The notes beneath the pieces were generated by a model that was not told the origin of the DNA, did not search any database, and saw only the letters and a list, made by a program, of their open reading frames with translations. Of a DNA stretch of 64,000 nt, positions 1 through 9,789 are shown piece by piece; the stretch's first letter is position 1, and each line of letters begins with the position of its first letter. The stretch covers positions 1,178,001 through 1,242,000 of the forward strand of contig JAALGY010000038.1 of assembly GCA_032358165.1 (NCBI GenBank). The letters run 5' to 3'. Origin of the DNA: Diplosphaera chodatii. Its lineage: Eukaryota; Chlorophyta; Trebouxiophyceae; Prasiolales; Stichococcaceae. A program made the position numbers and the translations under genes.

Positions 1-2745
1 GGCGACATCAGCGGGGCGGGTGCCGCGCCCGTCGGCGACGTGGAGGGGCTCAGCACCGTGGAGCAGGCCAGTGCGGTCAGCCTGGCAGAGAAGGCGGTCG
101 CGGCCATGCCAGAGGTGGAGCCCAGCATCGAGTTGCGGAGGTGCCCCAGGCGGGAGGCGGCACTGAGCGACTCATCCCTGCTGCGTGTGACGTCGCGCAA
201 GAGGCTCCCGCCGTATGCGCTCAAGGTGACCCACAAGGCGCCATGTGTGCCGTGCCAGGGAAAGCTTGTAGCCTCACCTGAGATGTGGCGCAGCAGTCAG
301 GCGACGTGCAGCAGGTGACGTGGATGTGCTTTCATGACTCACAGGCAGGCCAGCTGCCGGAGCGGGTGCGCTCGCAGCTGGACGCCTTCCAGCGGTGGGG
401 GACCACCAGGTTCTTCGGCGCGCAGGCGGACCCGGTGCAGCCCGTCACCATGCGGAAGTACTGCGACCACCTCAGGTGCGCCTGGCCGCCAGCCGGCAAC
501 CCGGGCATCCCAGCGTCGCATTCTGGTACCTGGCTCGTTGTGCACTGTCCAGATGATGCCCTTCTGAGTGATGTATGCCCTTCTGAGTGATGTATGCGGA
601 CTGCTCCAGGGGGATGCTTGGCTGGCTCGTGAACTTCAGAAGCGTGCCCATGGAGGAGGTCAGCTTGAAGCATGCCATCCCAAGCCACCAGCGGGAGGTA
701 CAGTGCTGTACCATGTTGCGTGACTCATGTTCGGTGATATGGCAAACCTCCCAAGTCCAAGGCGCATATACATAGATGAACTTGCTGCTGGTTCCCAGCT
801 TTCCGATCACTGTTGTTGAGCATTTCGACAGTCAAGAAGCCCTTGCACCCGAGGGCATGCCGACGCCAGATGCAAAATGTCGCTGTTCATGCATTCCAGT
901 CAATATAAGGAGTTCAGCAGGCACGTTCAGCCGTGTGAAGCTGTCGCCGACACTGTTCATGTTAATGCAGGGCACAGCTGTAGCCTTCGACTACATGCAA
1001 TGGCTGCAGAATGAGCGGGGTGTGAACGTCCGCACGCTTGGGCTGGTCATTCGCAGCGTCATGTCAGCCGCCAAGTTCCTCTACCATGATGTCTCCAAGG
1101 TGAACCACCGAGCAGGTGGCTGACACAGCCAGACGGCTCAGGCCAGACGCACAACTGCTTGTGCCTGTCGCCTCAACCCATATCCATTGCCCCCCCGTGG
1201 GTCTGCTGCAGGCGCGGCCAGGGGAGGGGGACAGGCCGTACAGCGATCTGGAGGTGGTCAGAGAGTTGAGGGGGATGGCCAACACTGCCAAGCGGGAAGG
1301 TTAGCAGTCGACTGCAAGTTGAGAGTGGTGGATGATACAGCTGAGCTGTAAGCACACTGCACTCAAGATGATCCTGGCAACACCCCAGGTAAGATGGCTG
1401 GGCGCGCAAGCGATGAGAGCCTCAAGTGGGTCGACTGGCCAGAATATCTCACCATGGTGTCCAAGCTTCGTGAGGAGTGCGGAGGTGCGGCGCACCCTGG
1501 CTGTGGGTGCTCTACATCCGTGCTGTGTGCTTGGTCACTTGTCATGAGCATCTGCTGCTAGCCTGCAGCCCTGGACGCTGATGGTAAGCCGCGAGCAGAC
1601 AAGGCGGTCGCTTGGAGCTTGCAGCGGTACCTGATCTTTGCGGTGAGCTCGTCCGGCTTTGAGTAGCTCCAGACACTCTTTGCTACCTTGTCAGGCGAAG
1701 CAGCCAGGAGGTGCTTCAGCACAGTTCCTGAGCAGCATCGCGCACAGTTGGGCTGTTGCGCGCGCAGATCCTGAGCTGCGTGCCGGATCGCCAGCGCACC
1801 CTGCGCGAGCTGAGCGTCGGCAAGACTCTGGTCAAGGAGGGCGACACGTGCGTTCCGTCAGAGCCTGCTGTCCTGGGCAACAGATGCACCCTGTGTGCGG
1901 CTGACTGCACTCGCCAGCGCTGCTGGGCCTGAAGGCGGCGGCAGCTTGCGCGACCGCCGTCTCTTTGTAACGAGTCACGGCTCCCTGCAGGTGGCTGATC
2001 AGGCACAGTGCGACGGACTACAAGACGGGCCGCAGCTACGGCGAGCGCCCGCCGCTGGTGTTGGCGCACCACCTCAACGCAGAGCTGGAGGCCTGGATCG
2101 ACACCTGGCGCGCCAAGCTGAGCCCGCAGCACGACTTCCTGTTCACCAGGTGCTGCTAGCCTATTCAAGAGTGCACCTTTTGAGCCGAGCTCGTGTTGTT
2201 GTCTGGAGGGCAGTGCCTGGAGGGTGTCATTTCCCTGCATCTGGCCCCTGACTATGAACACATCAACTTTGCTGTGATCCAGGCGGGATGGCCTGCCGCT
2301 GGACGACACGCACCTGTACAAACTGTTCTGGACGACTGCGCTGCGGCTGAGCGGCAAGCGCATGAACCCGCACCTCGTCAGGTGTTCAAGCGCCTTGCAA
2401 CGGCAGCAAAATATGGTCATGCTGCACCGGCAGCCCGTGCCACATGCCAGTGTTGGACTTCGACGCAAGTCCACCTTTTCGCTCCGCAGGGACTCCTGTG
2501 TGTCGTACCTTCGGGGGGAGGGCAATGCGAGCGAGCGGGAGCTCGAGGCCTTGGCCATCTACATGGGACACAGGTGGATACATGTCATGCTGTGTGTGTC
2601 TGGTGGCATCTGGCTCACTGTCTCGAGGGCCTGATGGATGCTGTGCTCTCGCTGCAGCGTGGCGATGCAGCGTGACACCTACGATCGCAGGACGCTCAAG
2701 CAGAAGGTGAGGGGGACACAACAGCTGTTGGCGGCCATTACATGA
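1..2745 (+). CDS. Tyrosine recombinase (integrase-like), multi-exon, 5' partial
   Basis: Predicted DNA-strand-exchange enzyme of the tyrosine recombinase/phage-integrase superfamily. The frame is open from base 1, so the start lies outside the window. Exons: 1-225, about 335-475, about 610-696, about 970-1100, about 1218-1300, about 1390-1480, about 1570-1642, 1768-1847, 1991-2149, 2283-2381, 2490-2573 and 2658-2745; the last five join in frame. A core-binding-like segment (LDAFQRWGTTRFFG, MRKYCDHLR) comes first. The catalytic domain then shows Arg I in DRQRTLREL, a beta-hairpin Lys region (DYKTGRSYGERPP), H-x-x-R in NPHLVRDS, GHS in YMGHSVAM and the nucleophile Tyr in RDTYDRRT. The stop at 2743-2745 is reached by reading straight on after LKQK, giving a typical KV...LL tail; a longer form spliced to base 2822 is also open. 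The family (Crypton, DIRS-type or domesticated) cannot be told by eye. No flanking terminal repeats were seen. Confidence 0.8.
557..594. repeat. 19-bp perfect tandem duplication in a recombinase intron
   Basis: Two back-to-back copies of a 19-base unit beginning TGCCCTTCTGAG (557-575 and 576-594), followed by TGC, the start of a third copy. It lies between the second and third predicted exons of the tyrosine recombinase. It looks like a recent replication-slippage event with no visible coding role. Confidence 0.9.
2738..2742 (-). terminator. TGTAA polyadenylation signal, K+ channel gene
   Basis: TGTAA on the minus strand (TTACA on plus), 74 nt downstream of the channel stop at 2816-2818. TGTAA is the usual chlorophyte poly(A) signal. 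It overlaps the last codons of the convergent recombinase gene (stop 2743-2745), so the two 3' ends interleave. Confidence 0.5.
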
Positions 2746-2815
2746 AGCAAAGTGGTTGTGTGCCGTGAGCGCCTTGCAAGGGGTAGGGCACACACGCAGT
2801 CAGTGCAATCTTGCC

Positions 2816-5800
2816 TCATACAGGCCCAGATAGACACACACTGGCGGGCGGCCTGGTATGATCATTTTGTTTCGGCTGCTCCGTTGGCGCTGGTCTTTCG
2901 ACCCCCGCTGGAAGCTGACCCACGCCGTGCGCTGTTGCCATCAGCACTGCTTGGTGGCAGGTCATCGCGCTCGAAGCCGGCCAGATCCAGGCTCCGACGT
3001 AGTCTCGGACTTTGCCTGTCAGCAGTTGCAGGCGATTTGGTAGCCCCCATGGCTCTCGACCAACACGCACGACGATACTCATTGCTTGGCAATGCAGCTT
3101 GCCCCAGCTGCTCGACACTGTGTCAGGAGCGCACTGTGCAAGGCAAACAGCAGTGAGATGGAGTGCGCACTCGGGATCCACAACTGAGGAGATTTGCTTC
3201 CGTAGAGCTGGAAATGTACGCAGCAGCGGTTGCAGCTCAGAAACCTCCTGTGCATGTGCATCATGGCACCATTGCTGCAGGCACTGGATTAGACGCTCAC
3301 GTTCTGTGCTGGCAAACAACACTGGACAGAGAACGGGTGCGCGACGTGCAGTAGTGTGCAAAAAAGTTGCTCACCAATGCCCAGAGCGTGCAGCCGCCGA
3401 CAGCTCGGAATGCACACGCTCTCAGCGGCTTCTCGTCGCTGTCCCCATGCAGCAGTGCCTCCTCGCCTACGGGCCCAAGAGCAGTAGACTGTCGAAGCGC
3501 TGTGGCACGAGCTGCATCAAGTGCGCATCTGTTGCTGATCAGAGGGGCTGCATGCATTTGGCATTACAGTTTTCTTACCAACCAGTGCTGGAGCCTGGAG
3601 GCGCTCCCACCTGCAGCAGACAACCTGCTTCAGCCGAATTGCACTGGATAAAGGATGTGCTGTCTGCGGCTGCTGCACGGACAAACTGTGCAGTGGCCCT
3701 TCTGCTCACTGCACTGCGTGCTTGATGGCCAGCAGCTCGCCCTCCTGCATGGCAGGTGCAATGACCGTCAGGACCCTTGCACTGCAGCAGCACTACCCCC
3801 AGTGCAAGCGCACTGTGCTTGAAATGTGCCCAGTGCCTTCAGCTCCACATACCTGCAGCAGCCACAAGCAGGTAGCAGGCTCGCCCTCCTGCATATTCGA
3901 GAACGTCATTCAGTCCACTGTCCGGATGGCACCAAAACCAATACGGTGTGCCTTTTCAGTGCCACAACAAGCAGTCGCCAAGCCCAGCACTTGACTGGAG
4001 CCTGCCTGAGTGAGGTCGTGCCCTGGCAGCAGCTGCACCGGGTGCATGATCGCCGCCAGACGCCACCTCTCGCTCTCGGGCACTGCCTGCAAACACATTG
4101 TCAGGTCAGCCTGTTGGAAGCCCCAAGATGCCGAATGCGAGATGATGTTCAGACGCGCCGGGCACGACCAACAATGAGCGCACCTCCCACCAGCCCGTCG
4201 AAGCCAGGATGTCGTGCAGCAGGTGGGTGGCGACCTGGCCCCGCAGGAAAGCCGGCAGCTCCTCGTACAGCTGGCTTTCGTGAATCTCTGTTTGGGGAAC
4301 CCTGCGATGTGACAAGCAGAGGTAAGCAGCTGACGAAACAGTGGTCGAAGGTGATGTCCTATTGCTGACATACAATGCATTGACTCCAGCACCTCCTTAG
4401 CACACACAGCTGGCCGCACCCACCATGAAGACGAGTAGTATCCCACAATGTCAGTGCGCAGCTTGCCGGGGAGCTGCAGCACTTGGTGGAGACAAGGTCA
4501 GAATGCTGACATTTGGGCAGCGTGACAGCGAACACCGGCAACAGCATTGCAGCTGACACTTCTGCCTTGTGCTTTAACCTGGCGGTAGCTCATCCAGGCA
4601 TCGACTTTGTTGATCTTGTCCCGAAACAGCACGGCCCGCCGTGCCTCTGGACTGGACACCTGCAGCGAGCGACAACAGGGATGAGCGCAGCAAATGGAAG
4701 GCTGCAGTGTCCACTGTCAAACACAGGCCATCATCCCACCTCCAGCAGCCTGCCCAGCGCATTGATCACGAAGCCAAAGAACAACACCCCAATCTGCAGT
4801 GAGGGGAACCATCATTTGTAGGCTGCCGAGTGCCTCGATGAGCATGGTGCTGTGCTACACGAGAGTGGCGTCTGCGCCCACCAGCATGATGAACATGGTC
4901 ACCGCCCTCTCTGGCGTGGATTGCGCCCTGATGTCGCCTGCAATGCGGATTGGTTCATGGGGATCATGCAGGAGGTGCAGACACCTGGCCACCCAGTCAA
5001 GGAGTTTTCGTGCCGACCAAGTGAGGATGGGTTGTGCACCGCTGTCACATCCTACCATATCCGACCGTGCTCATGGTTGCCATTGCAAATAGAACCTGCA
5101 GGGACACGCACACAATATTTAGGGCATCTGCATTAAATCCGAGTGCTGCATGTGTCACATCCCGTGGCGGACAAGCCCACCGAAGCAAAGTACTGGTCCA
5201 GAGGCCGGGCTTTGGTCAGGTCCTGTCCGCCTGTGTACCAGCATATCTCAGAAGCGGTCAGCACAGGCATCATGTGCGAGTTGAAAACCATTCGTTTCCG
5301 TGTAGGTTTCGAACTCTGGAAGACACGTGGCAGATTGCGCAGCCCTTACATGCGATGCAACAGAAGCTCACCGACGTCTGCAAGCCAACTGTTGTCAAGG
5401 CCCTCACACTGCGCGCAGAACAGCCACACCATGCCCAGGAAGTTTGTGAGCGCAAAGCCGCAGTAGAGGATGTCTGCCAGCAGCCATGCCGTGAGTGGCA
5501 GGCGCCACGCCAGCAGCCGCCGCCCGAGCCGCCCCAGCAGCCCGGCCATGAACTGGCCCTGCGCTCATGACAAATTTGTCTTGCAATGACTGGACTGCTT
5601 GTTGCCGCCTTCGACACACTTGGATTGACACGAGTGTCCATCTCGTACCCGCAGGAAGATGGCCAGGCGCGTCAACCGAAGCCACCTCAGGATGATCATC
5701 ACACGCAGCAGAACGCTGTCAGGGTATCCGAACACACCAGCCAGGCTGAGCGCCTGCGGGTGAGCCCCAGGTGTCATGACGCCGCCGATGATGCGAGCAG

Positions 5801-6850
5801 CAAGCTGCATCAGAGCAAATGGTTTCCTGGTAGACGCAGCGCACTTGGAGGATGGACGGTGTCGTCGAGACCACATCCGCCACCATGCTGCCCTCCCGCA
5901 GATAGTAGCTGGCAACGATCCAGCCGTCCATCACAACACGGCGCTGCAGGTTGTAGCGGACGATGATGCCTGGCATGCAGTGGCAGCGTGAGCAGAGCTC
6001 ACGCCATGTGGGCGATGGCAAGGGCTCAAGTCGGCCAGACAAAGCAGCATCAGCAGTTGGTGACTGGCAGGTTCTGCACCTGTTTGTAAGCTCTGCAGGA
6101 TGCCGAGGAAAAAGATGGTTCCTACGCAACTCCACATGCAAGTCATCGACTCCAGACCACAGCGTCATGCGCTGCCATGCTGCTGGGTTGCGTCGGTGCG
6201 GCGGCTCACCTGCCACGAGGTCGCAGGCGGTGATAGCGCTCCAAGTGCCCGGGTTGGAACCAAATGCCACGCTCATGGGCACCAAAAATGCCGTGTAGCT
6301 GCAGTCTGCAAGGCATTTGAATTTGAGTCAGTGTCACAACCTCTTTGACCGATCTTTCAGGTAGCAACGCACGCGTGTGAGGACACTACACCAGCAACAG
6401 GAGGGCTGCCTCACCCGTCAGCAGGGTCATCACAGTGACTGTCTCCGCGACCCAGCTGGTCGGCTCCAGCATCGGCAGGCCGAGGATCGATCTGGGGTGC
6501 CTGTGCGCCAGACATGCGAAGAGGTGTCGTTCCCAGTCTAGCAGGTGAGTCCACGATTGCGCTCGACCATCATGCCATGCAACGGGTGTCTGAGCTAGCC
6601 TACTCGGGGTCCTCGTGGCCCAGCAGCGGTTCCTCCGCAGCTGCCTCGACATCCTCCTCACGCACGGTCTTGTGCGACGACTGACTCCAGTGCTGCGTAG
6701 CAAACCCTTCCAGCCGGCTGCTGTAGGTGATCGCCTGCTCACAAGGCAACGACATGTGCAAACCGTCTCAGCATCCCGGTCCGACCTCGCCAACAGTTGC
6801 ATGTCAGCCCGGACACCATGCAGTGCCGCAAGAACCAAATGGGCTCAGAA
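2816..6850 (-). CDS. Voltage-gated K+ channel with C-linker and cyclic-nucleotide-binding domain (CNG/HCN/EAG type)
   Basis: Six-TM cation channel read from high to low coordinates. S1 contains TAFLVPMSVAFG (exon 6210-6298). S2 is about 6065-6146 (CVGTIFFLGIL). The S2-S3 region is 5846-5975 (SYYLREGSMVADVV, TTPSI). S4 is about 5640-5770 (LLRVMIILRWLRLTRLAIF, Arg spaced mostly by three). S5 is about 5395-5549 (ILYCGFALTNFLGMVWLF, then NSWL). The pore exon 5056-5095 gives ATMSTVGYG, completed by D in the next exon: a K+-selective GYGD filter. S6 is about 4750-4950 (IGVLFFGFVINALGRLLE). The C-linker follows at about 4595-4670 (INKVDAWMSYRQ) and 4410-4490 (LPGKLRTDIVGYY). The CNBD runs about 3380-4300 (LPAFLRGQVATHLL, LLPGHDLTQAG, GPVGEEALLHGD, CTLWAL). 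The last exon ends at 2816. The first exon is uncertain; SHKTVREEDVEAAAEEP near 6605-6725 may be its N-terminal tail. Single-filter subunits like this assemble as tetramers. Confidence 0.8.
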
Positions 6851-7599
6851 GAAAGGTGTAACCTGACGGACGGTGGGCCGATCAGGCCGGAAAGCCTCGC
6901 TCATGATTTCAGATGCATGCGCAACGTCCACATGCGCCATGCTGGCAATTGTCAGCTGCCTCTGAGGTCACGTTGCACTTTGGTCCACGCTATGCAGCCA
7001 GCTGTGTGCTATCTAGCGCTGCTGCTGCAGTGATGAGTACCGAAACCGCCACCGATGTCGCATGCATTGCACGATGCGCAGTTCATGGGGTTGCAACGCC
7101 ATCACAGATGTAGTGATCAGCGCGATCCCGAAGCGCTGTGCAAACCACAATTGATGCAGCATGCGAACTCATGAACGAACATCTTCGTGGGGCACCAATA
7201 CGAACTTTTCGCGACCAACATGTTTAGAGCAGATCTCCAGCTTCCGGATGGGTTCGTCTACAGAGCGCCAGGCTGGCACACATCCAAACGTGACACAGTT
7301 ACCCAAAAGTGCTAGAGCATTGCAAAAACGTCGGATCGTGGGCAACGACAGATTTAGTTAGCAGGGTCGCACACGCTGCAGAGCAGTCAAGATCAGACTC
7401 TCTGCTGTATGCAATACAGGCAGAACCCAGCAGGGTACAACAATCTCCGCCGGTGACCGAAGTAAAGACGAAAAGCAAAGAAATGATTAGTGCGCAGTCC
7501 TGTAATGTGCCCATGACAGCGTGGTTGGCGCCGAGCAGGCAGGGCGTTGCATGGCAGACGCGATCGCCGTCTGCTAGATGGCATCCACCCAGTTGCCAG
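6850..7599. other. Intergenic or 5'-UTR stretch, no gene recognised
   Basis: Lies between the unresolved 5' end of the K+ channel (minus) and the stop of the SnRK2-like kinase (minus). Short open frames on both strands lack recognisable domains or consistent splice borders. It should hold the channel promoter and the kinase 3' UTR. I saw no TGTAA on the minus strand here. Confidence 0.4.
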
Positions 7600-9339
7600 T
7601 CATCTAGCCTGAAAGTCCAGCGGCTGCTCGCTTTGCTCGCGCGTGTCGACCGCGTGGCTAAGCACGCTGCGCACGGCGTGCTCGTCCTGCAACGGGGCGC
7701 GCGGGAGGCGCGGCGCTCGCGGGTGCTCCTGTGGGCATGCGAGAGTTTCGCTTTCCTGTGCTGGCGTGAACACTGCGGCTGGACGCTGCAACAGCAGGCA
7801 TGTAGCACTGCAGCAACGACAGGGAGCCGCAACGAAGATGCCGTGGCAATACCCTGGCAACAGCCTCACCGGGCCGCCGAACCAGGGGTGCTGCCGGATC
7901 TCGGGCATGGTGATGCGGTCCTGCGGCTCCAGGCGCAGGATGCGCTCGATCAGGTCCCTGCACTCCTCGCTCACGTTGTCCGGCATCTCGTACGCGCCGT
8001 CAATAATGTTCTGGGAGGGAAACCACACCACAGCGTGCGTCAGCTGTCCCGGCGTAGCCAGGTCACGTTTAGTATGGTCAGCTCTCAGCACGACAATGGT
8101 GCCTACGTATTGCAGAGCAAGCTGACACCTGACGAGGCACCAGTGTATCACCTGCTTGATTGTCAGAACGCTGTCGGTCGGTGTGTGCTCAAACGGGTAT
8201 TTGCCCGTCACCAGAAGAAACCTGGATAGCAGGTCATCAGAGGAGCTGAGCGAGATGAAAGCAGCATCGTAGCAGGCAGCAGGCTGTCGTACACGCCCAC
8301 ACAACTGCAGGTGCTCCGGAGGTTGAACAAGTCAGGGTCTCACAAGATGACGCCGCAGGACCAGATGTCTGCAAGCTTCCCGTTGTACCTGTTGTTCATG
8401 GTGCATGCAAATTCAGCCGGTCACTACCTGAGTGATGACTGTTGTGCATGCACCTCATAGCATCGGCGACGGGCGTCTCAACATCTGTGTGCTTCATCGG
8501 CCTACCTTGACCCCTCCCGGGTCCAGCTGGCATTGATGACCTCCGGTGCGATGTAGTCGATCGAACCCTTGAAGGAGTGCGCCGTTGAGTGGATGAGCGC
8601 ATGCTGCAGGATTGGGACACAAGCAGCGGATCAAGGCGGTCATCGGTCATGGAGCAGGCATCGCGCAGATGACATGCAAGCTGGCGATCAGGCCCACAGA
8701 CACCTGTAGTGCACGCAAAGCCAGTCGCCAAGTGCTGATACAGAGGTCGGGAGCACCGCTCATGTGCGCATGGCATACCTTTGAGAAGCCAAAGTCCGCG
8801 ATCTTCAGCAGCATGGGCCTGCCGGGCTCACAGTGCAGCAGCACATTCTCCAGCTTCAGGTCGCGGTGCACGACGTGATTGTCGTGGCAGTACCCGATGG
8901 CGCTGATTAGCTGGCGGAACAGGACGCGGGCTTTGTTCTCCTTCAGCGCGCCCTGGCGCTTGAGCAGCCCGAACAGCTCCCCCTCCGAAGCCAGCTCCAT
9001 CACCACCACCAGGTGCTTTTCGGTGGTGTACACCTCATGGAAGCGAATGATGTTCTCATGGTCCAGCAGGCGGTGGTTGAGGATCTCCCGCTCCACATCC
9101 TCCGAGATCTGGGTCAGAGGGATGTATTTGCCGCAAAAGGGTTGGCCTGTGGCCTTTTGCACCAGCACCTTTGTCACGCCAAAACACCCACTGCCCAGTT
9201 GCTCTCCCTCTTCGTACGACTCGGCGCCGGCTCTGGGTGGGTAGAGCCTCCAAAACACCCTCGATGCCTGCTTGAACGCGTGTTGAATGCTGCCTCCACT
9301 GCTCCTTACGCGCTTGTGGCCGCAATTGTGCACTGTCAT
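7600..9339 (-). CDS. SnRK2-like Ser/Thr protein kinase, 333 aa
   Basis: Kinase of the plant SNF1-related group 2 type. Six exons join in frame: 8779-9339, 8506-8603, 8344-8388, 8152-8221, 7870-8010 and 7600-7686 (stop at 7600). Gly-rich loop LGSGCFGVTKV, catalytic Lys in CGKYIPL, then ISEDVEREILNHRLLDHENI, a near-signature SnRK2 string. Catalytic loop HRDLKLENVLL; metal-binding DFGFSK; activation segment ends in DYIAPEV; then LADIWSCGVIL and LVTGKYPFEHT; last lobe RITMPEIRQHPWF. Two oddities: the usual GTPAYIAPE is KGSIDYIAPE here, and the tail after the kinase core is only about 30 residues with no acidic ABA-box, so ABA-type regulation is not supported. The start ATG at 9337-9339 is the first Met of the open frame; an upstream exon is possible. 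Confidence 0.85.
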
Positions 9340-9789
9340 CTGGATGGTGACATGACCGGCATGTCGAAGCAGGGAGTTTTGTCAATGACATCACATCATA
9401 GCCAGCGTTGCACATACATCCCTTCACTGGCACAAACCCTAGAATCTGTTCTGCAAGACTCGCCAATAACCTCCGTACCCGCACGTGAAACGGCACAAGA
9501 TTGACTGTCGAACAGATACCAGTGTGTACAGGGGACGGCTGCGCAACCGGGCGTCGTGTGGCTGAGTGAGTACTGTCTGCCAGCAGAAGCTACAATGAAG
9601 CCTTCATGGGTGGCAGAGGCCAGCCACAGAGCAAAAGCGAATGGCAGCGGTGTGCCGGGAGCGGGGGTGTTGCTGTTGGCATGCATCGCGATGCCATGCT
9701 GGCTTGTGTTGTGCATGAGACAAGAGCTGAGCTGTTCGGTACCTACAATGTTCATCAACTGGACGCCGAACTGCGCAGTTGATCCTACA

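Noticed and set aside
1716..2558. 280-codon minus-strand open frame
   Set aside because: Overlaps five tyrosine-recombinase exons carrying the catalytic residues; its own sequence is Arg/Ser-rich with no motif.
2746..3156. Extension of the recombinase through a further exon at 2822-3156
   Set aside because: The frame is open, but it would run under coding sequence of the K+ channel, and the read-through end at 2745 matches the usual length and tail of the family better.
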